The notes under the pieces are model-generated. The model had not been told where the DNA came from and made no database searches. It saw only the letters and a list, made by a program, of their open reading frames with translations. DNA of 64,000 bases, from NCBI GenBank assembly GCA_033980235.1, contig CM067067.1, positions 33,986,451 through 34,050,450 of the forward strand, in the 5' to 3' direction. The stretch is from Diadema setosum (lineage: Eukaryota > Echinodermata > Echinoidea > Diadematoida > Diadematidae). Positions 38,524 to 52,747 of this stretch are shown piece after piece (the stretch's first letter is position 1; each line of letters begins with the position of its first letter). The translations under genes were made by a program, and so were the position numbers.

Positions 38524-41500
38524 CTGAAATATATTGGTTAAGAGATAGAGATCAGCAGGGAAAGACATGTATTAGATGACAAGTATAGGCCTACATCCAC
38601 CATGAACCTTCTAAGCAAAACGCCTAACATACTCAGTAAAACAAGCAGTATACATTTCTTTCCATATCAGCATGAATGGAAAGTGCTTACATTAGGTTAC
38701 ACTTGCTTACTTTCTTCAGTAGACCGAGACCATTTCTAAATCCAAAGTAAAACAAAAAAATACCCCCTCCCCCCTCCGTCCAGTCGAGTAGCGCATCTTA
38801 ATTGTCCAGTGGCGGAATGGTAACCGTTATCCACCGTCTGATGTTATTTCTTCTCCTTCCTACTCCTTCATTTTCTTCCTCCCACCTCTTCTTCTCTTTC
38901 TTTTTTGTTTCTCCTTCTTCTTGTACTTGTGTTTACCTTCTTTGATCTCTACGATTCACGCTGACTTTAACGAGTATTTTTCAATCGCAAACATATGAAG
39001 AGTTTGTTTGCAAAAACCGATAAGTCCATATTTGCCAAATGGAGATATTTGCGATTAAAGGTCAAGAAAAATAAAGAGAATAATACGAAAATTTTTGCTT
39101 CTTTTGACCATAACTTCAAAAATATACCTTTATATGTAGTGACCAATATATCATTTAAAAGGTATTATTTTGTACTTTATGACAGAGATCGTACTTCAAA
39201 ATCTTCAAAAATGGACTTATCGGTTTTTGCAAACAAACCCTTCATATATTTGAGATGAACGCTGAATTATGTCTCCCTTTTTGCATAATGCGTATGCAAA
39301 GATTTTAGGACTAAAAGGAGTGGAATACAATCATAATGTTGTTTCTGATCCATGTGACCTTACCTACTGTAGCCCGGAAACGCAAACATGTGGGCGACTG
39401 TTTCGCGCACGTTTGACCCGCAGGAAAGACGAACAGTCCACCATTGCAAATAGAATTCAGAGAATAAAGAAACATATAGTACTCTCCTACAGGTGACTCT
39501 TTCAGACATGATATTCAGGAGAATAGACGAAATGGCTTAAAAAGCACACACTGCGTGACGTCACATCGTGACGCACTCTTTGTTAGATACACAGTAGTCT
39601 GTCACGAATCATTGATGTGACGCACAGAGCTCTATGATATAAACACTGTATATATATTTTGTTTTTGTTTTTTTTTTCCTTTCTCTCGAAATAATGATAT
39701 TCATATAAACACTGAATATATATATATATTTTTTTCTTGAAACAATGATACAGTTATAGTAATGTTCCCTATTCTGTAATTTACATCATTGTGTGTGCGT
39801 TTTATTTAGATACTGTATATTATTTTGGGTTGACCTCTGATATTAGTAAGTGTGTGCGTGGTTGGAGATGGATATGTGTGTAAGTGTATGTGCACATGGG
39901 TGAGTTAATGTGTGGTACACGCGCGCGTGTATGGTATAGTAATTTGAGTTTGCTTAACCAAAGAATTTGAGGTATTTATAAATATCATTTGAGCTCCCTC
40001 GTGGAGACCTAATTAGCTCCTTTGTGGAGACAATATGAGCTCCCCCATGGAGACTTAATGAGCTCCTTTGTGGAGACAATATGAGCTCCCTCGTGGAGAC
40101 GATATGAGCTCCCTCGTGGAGACTTGGCACATACATATATATTTAATAATGTTCATATTTTTCTAAGTTTGATAATGACTGTTTTATGTTAAGTGATGTC
40201 TGGGGCAAATTATTTGTATAGGGCCCCATTTTTCTCTTTCTTCTTTCTTTCTATAAAACAACAACATAGTCTGTCGTATTGTTTGGCAACTTTTATCACT
40301 TAATCGCATTTCTGTTCCGACTTCCCCGCCACAACAAATTCTTTTTTTTTTTAAATCGTTCTTTCGGGATTTTTTAAAGTCTCCTTTGAAAATGTAATTC
40401 GGTGGATTTCTAGTTCAAGAGCCAAGTAGGCCTACGCAGTGCATTCTGGAACAAAGTCGTTTCGAAAACTTAGTGGTATGTTGATCATGCCTCAAGGGAG
40501 TGCATGATAATGACTCTTATCATTTGTGTTAACGCTTTGCCAAAACCATCTCCGCTATACAGTTTAATTCAAAATAAGAGTAAAGGCTTGCTGAATGGAC
40601 ATGAGCATGCAAAAATCAACCCTGTTTCTGCTTGTCCAGGATGCCCTGTGTATGTGTATGCATGTTTCTGTGTGTGTGTGCATGTGTGTATGTGTGTGTG
40701 AAATATATAATTGTATAAATGTATATCAATATGTAGTATACATACATACATTATACATACATACATACATACATACATTGTGAGCATGATATTATTATTT
40801 GATGCATAAGGCTTAGCATACAACATTTCAAAGTAATTCGAAAGGAGATCATGAAGATAACAATTGTAAAGTAGGTAGGCCTATGTAATGATTGAATATT
40901 AATACAAAATACGTTATGTCATTACGATAACCAAAATTTAGAAGGAAAAATGGAGAACAATTTGTAGAATTTGTTCTCTGTGTGTTTGTGTGTTGTAGGG
41001 AGCGCATGGGGAAATTCCCTATAATATTTTGCTGAATAAAAACACGATCTGCACACAAATATGCACAGGTGGGACTACACAGGAAATGATCGTACATTGC
41101 ACTCAAACATGGGGGTTCATGAAGCGATTCTTGGCAAAGAAAATTTCCAGTTTCATTTCCTTAAGATTGTATCTAACAGTAGCATGTCATAGCAACTAAT
41201 TCAGAACACAATGTGACGCTCGTGACATGATCATTGCCGCAAGTTTAGCGGAGTACTTTCACTCTTCCTGGCTGCTGCGCATGCGCACGATTGATTTTTG
41301 ACTCTTCTTTGATTGAATTTGAAATTACATGAATCTGCGGACCTCGATCACATAATTCAGAATTGTAGTAGATTGCTGGCATTCAATGATCGGCGTATAA
41401 CTACATTTACGCATTCTGAAAACAGGTATTCGTGAGATGGTACATAAAAAAGAAAGACATAATAAGGATTTGTAATGGGAGGTTGATTCCATTCGTAGTC

Positions 41501-43566
41501 ATGGCTACCTTTGATAATGCATAGATTTCATTTTTCCCATTGTGCTCGGTTTATTATTTCTTTCTTGCGTGATAACTCTATAATACGCGAACTTCCCATC
41601 CAGCCTTCCGTCGCAAGCGCGACTCGAGGTAGTGTGGGCAAAGATATCCGCAATATGGATAGTAATGGCTATCGAGATCCGGTGATTATTGTCGAAGGCG
41701 GAGCAAGTTTATGTAGAAAAATAATGACAATTTCTGCCCATTCTTATCATAAAATTTACTCCTGTCGGCAGCCTGAAATTTATGTGAGCTGGCACGCCAC
41801 TTTAATGGTCGTCAAATCTATGCCATGTGTCCTTCCGCAATATAAACTGTATCTCCATGGCTATTTATCTGACTCGGCAGGCCTTTGGGTGTGGTCGAAA
41901 TATCAAAACAAATACGAGGGGATAAAAATCATTAATTTAGAGAGCATTGTTTGTAGGGATCAACATGAGGTTCCGGTAACTGAAACATATAAAATATAGA
42001 TATAGTATTCAAGTATATAAACATATTCGAATAATTGTGAAATAATATGTCTGAGGGTTAACGTTCTGAACCAGAGCATCAGATTAGGTTCTCTTCTCTG
42101 TCTCTGATTTTGATTAAAATCATTATTTTCTCCTGCACACATTTTTTTTTTTCATAGTGACAATGTCCTTCGAAATAATATTATTTGACAGACTTATCTT
42201 ACATTGACATCTTCGTATGTAACAACTGATCTAAGACTTTATGGTCAGTACTTGATACAAAGTGAAATAGGTATAGGTTCACACGACGTTCATGATCGTA
42301 AAGATTAACCCGAAGTTTTCAACTTCGATGATTAGATTGTATTTTCTTCTCAGGGCATGGAAAAAAAAACAACAACAACCAAGAATTCCTTCCTTATTTA
42401 GTTTCATTATACTCCGCTAATTCCAAGGATAGTTTAAGCTAAATTTTGACACATCTAACCTGCCGCAAAGCGTCGGCTTCAAATCAAATTTGTCTGGAAT
42501 TATCTGGGCGAATTTGAAAAACATTGACGGTAGCCACCTTTTAACTGTCAGTATATACGTTTGGAATAATTTTGGATGTTGTAGTTTAGGTAGACCCACC
42601 CTTTGTTATCTGTCGTCAAGATCAAAGTTGGTCATCGTTGGAAGACCTGTCCGAGAGAGGACATTCATAATCACCAAAATTTCATCTTTGTTGTCTTCTT
42701 AGTTACAGTAATTCAATTTCCCTCTCCGTCGAGCAGTGCAAGACGGCGTCCTTACCGTCTAAGTAATGATAATAGACGTGACGTCAGTGTGGACGTAGTT
42801 ATTTTTGGCGAATCTTTAAAGTCCTCCTTCTTTGCTGGGTGGTCGTTGTATATGGGACGCGGAGGTATTTCTGCAGGTACGGTATTTCTGAAGGATTGAT
42901 TGTGAAATGCCAGCGCGTCTTCTGCCTTATAATCCTCATTAATTTGTGGTTCACGGGGAACAGCGGCAATCGTGCGGTTACAGCTGCTGTTTCAGATACT
43001 CGCTCAACAGGTGACTACAGCGCCGATTCGATAGAGAGAGGGGCTTACAATAGGGGCTGACATCTTTGAGTGAGTCAGTCGCAACCAGCGAAATCTCTCG
43101 CAACTCCCATGTTGTGCGTGTCCTCGGCAAGACTGCAAGCAGAGTGTTAAACATTGTGATCCCTTGGCTAGACCTGCAGAGATCTATTCCTTTCCCTGAA
43201 TCTAATAAGTCAATTGGCGGTGCTTCAAAAAAACGGTTGCCTATGCAGTTTTCCTTTTTGGAATGATTTTTTTCATGTGAATTTATGCTTCTCATCTAAA
43301 TGTAGATAAACATGTTTTTTTTTTATTCCTCGTACACCGCGTTTGCGCATTCGGTTAATTTAAAAATGACACCAACAGAAAAAGGGGATGTTCGCTCCAC
43401 TTCAAGTCAAAGTACTTCGAGAGAGAAGGGGAGAGGAATGAATATTGTAAATCTTTTAGATGTATTTCATTACCTCCATCTCGGCAATTTCCGTTCTCTT
43501 TCTCTTGAAACGTGATATCTTAATTCTAGTTGATTATACTCTACATTCGTATAATTCTCCCATCAT

Positions 43567-43611
<45 letters not shown>

Positions 43612-46478
43612 GTGTGTGTGTGTGTGTGCCGAACACGAATGATAACATCATGCACACTCGTATGTCTTCGTGTTCTGACGAGCAATCAAATCAGCATCTC
43701 CCATCATTTGGCGGGATTACCGAACGCAAAGCCTAAGATCAGACACTTTCCAGCGTAGATTCGGGCTCTGTCGTCTATGTGTATGCCTGTTTGTTTGTTT
43801 GTTTGTTTCCTTGCTTGCTTACTTGTTGTTACTTGTGTTATGGGAGCGAGCGTTGTTGACGATGACTTTCAGAAAAAAAAAATACTTTGAACGCTTGAAA
43901 TGCTTCCATCGAATGACGCTGTAGTTTTAGAATTGCTGCAAACGAAGACAACTCTCGGTATACAGATTTTGTGTGTGTGTGTGTGTGTGTGTTTATCATA
44001 TTTAAATTTCAATTTTCAATTTTATTTTCATATTTTTCGATGAAAAAATACATCAATAAATAATACATAATATCCAGCTGTAGGAGGCATAATATTACAA
44101 AATGATATACATGATATCCAGCTAGAGAACATAGAGAAAAACATAGAGAAAAAAGAAAAAACAACACAGACATACAGGGATATAGCAAATTCTTCTCTAA
44201 TGCAGGTTTGGGGGTCAGATAAGCCACATGCTGAAAGCAGATGGACCGTTGTCATTCTGGCAATAATAACAACAATATGAGTCAATGTATAATAACAATG
44301 ATACGGTATGGACAATATCAGAAAATTTTACATTCCGTGTATTGAGATTGACTGGCATTCCTCCAGGTCTGTTTCGATCTGAGGGCAAACCAAAAGATAA
44401 CAACATTTAGGAAGGCCAAATGAAATGCCCATAATGGGATCCATTGCCGGAACTCAGAGGTACTGCGGGTTCCCTTCGAAAAACCTTGGAGGGGAAATAC
44501 CTCTTAGTTTTACCTGTTTTGAATTAGAGTTTGGATGTTAGAATGAATTCTGCGTTTTCATTTCCTCTTACAAAGTTAGAAGCACTTTTTTTTCCCCCCT
44601 CCGGAAACATAGCGATGTTACCTTTTACCACTTTACTTTCATTGTCTCATAGCAGACATGGTTTGATGATATTTTGACTAATGCTTTGCAATATATTCGA
44701 GGGTGAAAAGTCACGAGATGAATAGTTCTGTCATTAGCATTCTTTAGTTCACCTTTGAAAATCGCCATTATAGCTAATATTGTTACTCACATGCAAGTCA
44801 CTTTTCGTCGTGCATAATAATATGCGCTGTATAACATGTGTGTATAGAAGTGGGGGCCCAAACTCGTTGATATCTAAGCTGTTGAGTCAAATCTGTTTTA
44901 GTGATATATTCCAAAATGTACACGTAAGAAATTCATAAATATCATTACATTTGACATTTCACATTGTTACATTGGCAATTCAAGGGCGAATAATTTTGAT
45001 TTTCTGTACTCGAGTATAAATGTGAGTCATTAGCTCGTATGCTTGGGAGGGGAAGGGATCTGAACAGTACCGTATATACGGCACTGGATCTTAAAGGTCC
45101 AGTTTACCTTTGGGAGCAGTGATTTCAAAAATTTTCAAAATATCATATTTGATGCATATGTGTAGGTCTGTTGTATCATAAAACATCCTACCATATGAAA
45201 TATTTGCAATAAAACCTAAAATATAAGGAGATATCAGGGTTTTTCTCAATAAACCGTAACTGTATACGGTTTAGTCTGGATTTTTTTGTTTATTATAACT
45301 ATTGTTCACATTTTGTGTATTTAACAACACTTAACATCGATTATACTGATTCAAATTTTAACAGTGGTTGTTTCTATCCCTAACTCACATTTTAGAACTA
45401 TTCTATAGCACTAATGCTTTCATCTGCAAATGGTAAATTATGCCTTTAAGAACATTATACCACCATGACACTAATCCAGGGTCCTGTTTTATAAAACTAT
45501 TCGTAAACTTACGCACGACTTTACGAACGACGTAAATATGTTAAGACAAGTGGGTTTCCTAATCATTGTTAAAAGTTGACATTTGAAGATGATAATGATT
45601 ATTCTTACATTTTAACATATATACGTTCTAGTTGAAAATGTATTTTTGCTCCAATGTAGAAGAAATATTGACATATAGTCGTGCTCTTTTAAAACGTAAG
45701 GAAAAAATGGGCACACGTATTGGCACTTCATATTCTAGTCGTTCGTAAAGTCATGCGTACATAACTTTATGAACAACTTTATGAAACAAGGCCCAGGTGT
45801 CTTTAGCACGCTTTTACACTCCCGGTATATGTAATCAGGGAGGTGAGATGTCTCACCTCCCTACCGTAATTCAGATGTTCCTGAAGGTATACGATGCGCT
45901 GTTTAAGAACCGTAGTACATTGTATATTGTTGTCCTCACATGACGATTGCGCATGTGCAAACTTAAGAATGAAATGTGGGATCGTTATTATTATTATTAT
46001 TATTATTTATTAGTTAAAAATCAGACAGTTTTTACTAAGAAGAAATGACAGCAAGAAAATATAGCCATTATCATTTTTATCAACTTGTCTCCTGCTTAAA
46101 TGAATTTACTTCAGTCGATTTATATGGTGGAATCATAATAGTGTATAATTGCAGGAAATGTTGTCTGTAGTAGTCACATTAACGCTAGTAATGTCTCGCT
46201 GCCAAGATGATGTTATCTTGTGTCATCCGGTAATACATTCTCAACGTCTCTGCAGACATTCTGAAGAGAAAATAAAGCTAATTGATTCTTTAACAGTTGC
46301 CTACCAAGGAGAGTAATTTCATTACTCTCACCCCCAAAGTTTATCTTCAACTTGTTTTAAATCCTAAAAGTTTCATATAATGTTATATAATTTTATTTAT
46401 ATAGGCTATCTTTATACCTACACTTGTATCTATCTATCCATCTATTATGTATCAGGTACATCATGTGTGTGCATACAA

Positions 46479-46550
<72 letters not shown>

Positions 46551-47192
46551 AGTATATAACATCCTAAATTGGCAATTACAATTTTGTCAAAACAGCAAAT
46601 GAGGCAAAGGGACATCCATTTTATAGATTATGATAACTTGTAAATGGTGTGCATTCCTTTATAGCCTGATATTCTGTTCGCCACTTATATAAGTTTTTGT
46701 TTGAGAACAGCACACTGCTTGGGGTGTAGAATTCTACAAGGCAAATGATCGAGTCACTTGAGACCGCTGGACACACTCCGCTCGTGTTCCTGCCCTTGCC
46801 AAGTCAAGATTAGATACCGGAAAGTGTCTCGTGTTCCGTTTTCCGTCCGTGCATTCAATATCTTATCCTTTTCCAACACTGAAAAAAGACAAGAAAGAAA
46901 GATAAGGAAATGCAACATAACGAGTGAAGCACAAAACACTATCCTCCTTCACTATTTGTCAAAGTAAGTCTAACTAAAATCTACCTTGCTTATAAAAAGC
47001 GAGCTAAATATATATGGTGGGATTGATTTACGATTCGTGTTGCGACGTTTACCTATAGATTTATAGTTGTCAGATGATACCGCCGATCTTATTATTATCA
47101 TTTTTATTATTATCATTATTATCATTATTATCATTATTATTATTACTATTATTATCATTATCATCATTATCATCATTATTATTATCATTATC

Positions 47193-47224
<32 letters not shown>

Positions 47225-49671
47225 CATTATCATCATTATCATCATTATTATTATCATTATTATCATTATCATCATTATCATCATTATCATCATTATTATT
47301 ATCATTATCATCATTATCATCATTATTATTATCATTATTATGATTATGATGATGATGATGATGATGATTATTATTATTGTTATTATTATTTTGCATTATT
47401 CATCGACCATATTCCACGATTCTTCTGAGAAGAACGCTTGTAAAACAAAGTTTGTAAAACTGATTTCTATTAAATTAACTCTTTCTGTTTTATGCGATTT
47501 GTTTATCGTTATGCCAAGATGTTATGCTGTGAATCTTGAGAATCAATAAAAACATAAATAAAAAAAAAATCCATTAACACTCACAGGTAGTTATTGTTAA
47601 TTCATTGTTCTTAGGGAAAGCATCGCTTGGTTGCATCATTTCATTTGTTGAGACAATGGCGAAACATTACTTTTATTATTCTCTTGAAATACATGTAGTT
47701 GCCAATGCTATTCAGGCAGGGAGAGTGTATAGCTCTTGATGATTTTTCTTCCAAACAAATCCTAAATCAAACGATATTTCACCTTTTACAGTCACTGTGA
47801 GTAATCGCATCGAGCAAACTGTAACTCGACCCTCACCGGTGTTGAGAGAAGGGGTGATTCATATGCCGCAGAAAGGAAAAGAGTGTTCGTGTTAAAGGGA
47901 TGGCACAGTTTCAGTTGAGATGGGACTACATGTTTCCCACGTTTTTTGAGGATGATTTTTTTTTAAGATAATGACAAACCTCTCATGAAATATGACAGAG
48001 CATAGAATTCTAAGAGGAATGCAAAGTTTATTCGATGAAAGTTGGTTTTGAAATGGCGGGACCCACCTTTTATTATGATCGTATTGTTTTACTTTGGTTT
48101 TGGATATCTCGGCCATTTCAAAACTGATTTTCATCAAATAAACGTTAAAATTCCTCTTAGAATTGCATGCCCTTTAACATTTCATAAAATCGTTTCTAAG
48201 TATCTTGCAAAAAGTTAAAAGCTGAATCCGTACCTCAACCAATACTATATCATCCCTTTAAGAGCAGGAAAGAGTCGCTTTTTAAACAAGCTTATTGAAG
48301 TGAGAGGTTAGGGGGTTAGGTAGATAGATAGAACATGGAGCTACAATGTAGTTCCATGGATGAAGACAGAGATAAAACGATGACAGGATACAAATAACGC
48401 GTAACTCCCACTGAACTCTATAGGAGGTATACTATACATTGAAGTAAAAAATACTTTACGACAAAGATCAGTGTAAAGTAACACATTAAAACCTCTTGTG
48501 AGTTATTCGTTCCTGACGGGTGAGGGCGGAAGACTATAGAGCCGAGGGATTCCCCCAATAAGAAGCAGATGTTTCTTCCAGGATTGATATTATGTTTTTT
48601 ACAGCAGAAATAATTTTCGTCATCTTTTTTCTTCACATGATCAATGGAAAATCTTGAGGGGATAACATTATTGGTTCACTCATATGCATATTCATATCAA
48701 CTGCTCGAGAATGCTGTTTTGCAAAAATTACCGAAACTTCCAAATTTCATATCCTCCTCAATTTTCAATCGGTTTTTATCACATTTTCACTGCTGTGCTT
48801 GTAAAATTTTTACTCCTTCTTTTCAGAATAACTTTTACCTGGTCTGGAATTTTTTTCAGTCATGTACAAGAATCATGATGCATTTGTTTTGTCTCTGTCT
48901 CTTGGCGTGGATAATGTGCTTCGGAAGTAATCTTCTAGATTTTCCAGGTGAGAGATAAGTTGTCTTTATGTCGCGTCACAACAGACTATAGACGGTCTTG
49001 AACAGACCAAGTTGCTTGGTGGGGGGGGGGGGGGGGGCGTTGAGCGCTAGGTGGTTGGTCACTACCGGAAACTATCGGTCTGACCGGCGGGAGCTGAGAG
49101 AAGATCGATCGGGCAACTTGACTTGGTGAAGGTGTGGGGGCGTAAGGGTCAGACGGCTGACCTTGTTTGTTGATTACATTGATACGTCCGTATTTACGTG
49201 TGTATATTTCCGTATCAGACTGATCGATAAGTCTATCGACATTATCTGTTTCCGCTACTCACAAGTTTAGTGAAAATCATATTGGCTTGTTTATATTAGG
49301 AGACGGCATTGTGCAGTTCAGACGGTCTCGTCAATCTGTTTTTTTTTTCTCTCTCACAGTTTTACACTTGATAAGTTAAGTATTGTTTTTATTCAACAAG
49401 ACATGGAAGTTGATGATGTCCATGTAAAAAAAGCAAAGTATTGAATCGTATGAATCGTATTTAGAAAGATAGGGGAGCTGAGAAGCCGTATTTTGATTCA
49501 AGGAAAAAAGGTTGAACGATCAAACTAAATTATTAAGTCGGCATTTTATCGCTGTGATGAAATCGCGCAGTGCTCACAATGACCACGAAATTCCGTTATA
49601 ATTTCTGTTGTTGCTTGTGACTCTGATACCGGGACGCAGTGTTGGGCGCCGTTCTGTTATCATCGCTAAAT

Positions 49672-49702
<31 letters not shown>

Positions 49703-52681
49703 GGCATCTTTGAATTTTATATACATTTCCTTTTGTTCTAATCCATTACTGATCATACGAATCACGTAGTTCCGTGATCATCCAGCTCTAATCTTTACCG
49801 AGGTGAAATTTTGAATTTCACAGACGCGTGTCTCAATCACTAGTGAAAATCAATTATTGAGGAGTATTCACCCGTGGCGAAGTCGTTCTGGAATTTCCTT
49901 TTTCCACCGTCAACGTACACGATCCATGTCAAGCTGTCGTGTGACTACAGGATTTGATGTTACGTTTGCGCTCATGCCAGCGATCGACGCTTTCCATTGG
50001 ACTGCTAACTTCGACATCTTCTGAAAAGCTTATCAAAATAGGTCGGGTTTCGCCCCCTATGATCATCGTCCGCCGGTAGCGTGCGCGCTGTCTTTTCCCA
50101 AGCTCTCTCGAGGTTACATTTCTAGGTTAATATCCGGTTGTCTGATGATTTCGCGCGTAATTTCCTTAAGTTATGCCAGAGAAAGCCGATAATACTTCCA
50201 TTCAGACTTCATGCTAACTTGCCGACATGATTTTGCTTCATCGGATCCGCCTTTAAATCGTCTGTTTCTAACAGAAGATATTACTAATTTATCTGTTTTC
50301 CGAAAGCACACAAATTTTGCCATGATCCTACGTAGTTCAGTCAAAACCTATCTATAGCGGGCATCCAGGGGAGACGAAAAAAGTGGGCGTTATAGCTAGG
50401 TGGCTGCTGTATAGACAGGATCTTTAACATCGCTTTTCTTTCGAGGGGAATTATTTTTAGTAGCCATATACGGCAGGTGGCCGATATATATTATGTTTCA
50501 CTGCATGTGAAATGCATAATTGTATTCTTATCCATTCGTCAATAATCTAAGCTTTCGGAAAAAATCGTGGCAAGTCTGAAATGAATCATGATGGCGACAC
50601 AGTATGTTACATGCATATCAATATATAGGTTACCATGGAGGCCTTTGTGTTCTGTTTTCAGGACTTCAACAAAATGATGGTTAATTTTTTTCTGAAAGCC
50701 TTCTGTGGAACCAGGGATGCTTGCCAGATCTGGCACAATGGTGGTGTTCTGATCGGAGACAACATTCAAGCTGGTTGTATCCAATATTGACTTTCTGGTC
50801 TCTCTGACTTCGCCCACAGATCACGAATTTCATACACCAATCAGTTGTTTTATCTTCTGCGGTTCTTCTTCTATAGTCTGTAGTTAAGATCAATTCCTCC
50901 CAAAATGGTCTTTGCTTTAATCTTTCGATAGAAATCAGATGTACGTGAAATACATGCTTGTACATTATATGGACGTAAGATTTTTTTTTTTGTTTTCAAC
51001 ATAATACAATATTCGTTGTCATGGGCGTAGAAAATGGATTTTCAATTTCCATTGCTATAGGATATTGCCGGATCTCCTCATCAACTGTTCCTCTCTTTCT
51101 CTTCTTATACCTTTGTATCTTTCTCTCTATCCCTCCCCCCTCTCTCGATCTTTCTCTATCCATTAATTTCATTTCATCTAAAATTATTTTCTCAAACCCA
51201 CAGCAGCGCTGCTCCTCGTAACGGCGACCCTAGTCGACGTAGCCGCCGGAGTTCAGTGCCTGAGCTGCGAGGGAGCCCGCGCCGTGGAGTGTGAAGGGGA
51301 CACGTGCGTGGCCACGAACTGCACCACCGAAGTCCACTGCCTGGGGTACTGTATGACAATCACCTTTTCCTACATGGATGGCAACATTCAAGGCATGCAC
51401 GTGTGTGTGAATGACACGGACACGCTGGATGTGAAGGGACATTATTGCCAGGTGGGAGTTTCTGACTTCTGGGTCTGTTATTCAATTCAATTCAATGCAA
51501 TTCAGTTCAATTTAATTTAATTTAACTTCATTCAATTTAATTTGATTTGATTTAATTTAATTTAATTTAATTTAATTTAATATTAATTTAATTCAATTAA
51601 ATTCAATTCATTTCAAATCAAATCAATTCAATTCAATTCAATTTAAATCTATTGAATTCAAACTTTATTTTCACTTTTTTTTTTCAACAGCATATAAAAA
51701 ATATGTAAATTTGACATGCATTTTATGGAATGATACAAAGGTAGCAAAGAATAACATGTTCATGTCTGTAGTCATTACAAGATGAGGCATAACTTATACA
51801 AACATATTTATACATTCTGTGGAGGAAAAAAAAAAAGATGCAGCCGGGGGCGGGGGGAGGGGGGAGCGGTTCCCATTCAGCTCGGACTAACTACGACATT
51901 TCAGTGGTATTTACGAAATGTTATTGGCAAGACATATTACAGAATAGTCCACATCTCTGTTAAGTGAGAATCGTTCACATTTAGGAAGTAGACCATGAAG
52001 TTAAGCAGGTAGAACAAAAGCCAAAGATCAGCGGAAATTTGAAGAAATTTTATGAAGTTTAGAAAGTTTGAAAATCGCCTGATCATCAGAAACCAAACAT
52101 CTTTCGCGGACATTCACTTCACTACATTGAAACAAATTAGTCCTTGTATACTCACTTTCATTCCTTGTAGTTCAACTGAATATCATCCCTCAAAGTCCTA
52201 CAATGTTGCGACGTTTAATCTAAGGCCTACATCACAACGTTTCTGATGTATTTGCTCATCTTATTTTGTCTTCCCCTTTCGAATCCCTCCACTAATCACG
52301 CCCTCTTCTTTTCTTCATCCTCCTCCTTTCTTTCAACACCCTTCTCTTCTCCAGGCTGCTGCTGAGGACGCTAGCTCTATATCCGAGTGGACATACTCGT
52401 GTACCTGTGTCAGCGATCGCTGCAATGCCATTCTCTACACCCCGGACGCTACCCTACCACCTATACCCAGTGATACAGCCACCACTTCACATCCACCGAA
52501 GATCACCAAGCCGATCCCGCATACCAAAACAGGTAGCGTTGCCAATTTCCTTCTTGGTGGTTACTTTAGAGATTTTGTCACTTTTCTCTTCCTAAAAATC
52601 CTATTATTCATCATTTTGTTGTTGTTCGTTTTTTCATCAGTTTTTTTTTTGGGGGGGTGTGTGTGTGCGCGCGTGTGTGTA

Positions 52682-52747
<66 letters not shown>

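Larger units (their letters stand above)
1063..51203 (+). other. TGFBR2 proposed intron 1 (about 50 kb)
   Basis: The intron starts with the GTGAGT donor and ends in a tandem CAGCAG acceptor before exon 2. It contains every large mobile element described below, and no exon of another gene could be supported on either strand. Its length depends on exon 1 being correct; long first introns are usual in this gene family. Confidence 0.55.

Noticed and set aside
38995..39258. 87-codon frame
   Set aside because: Spans a MITE; its ends are the inverted terminal repeats.
38461..40782. GATT and ATAC repeats as a possible CRISPR-like array
   Set aside because: Plain microsatellites without unique spacers, in a eukaryotic intron.
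47067..47549. Long poly-isoleucine, poly-asparagine and Ser/Leu frames
   Set aside because: Artefacts of the ATT/ATC trinucleotide array.
48875..48947. Hydrophobic frame with ATG ATG and a GTGAGA donor, considered as TGFBR2 exon 1
   Set aside because: The phase also fits exon 2, but the joined N-terminus would have two hydrophobic stretches split by a loop, the start context is poor, and no promoter-like sequence precedes it. The 1035-1062 exon is much better. It remains possible as an alternative first exon.
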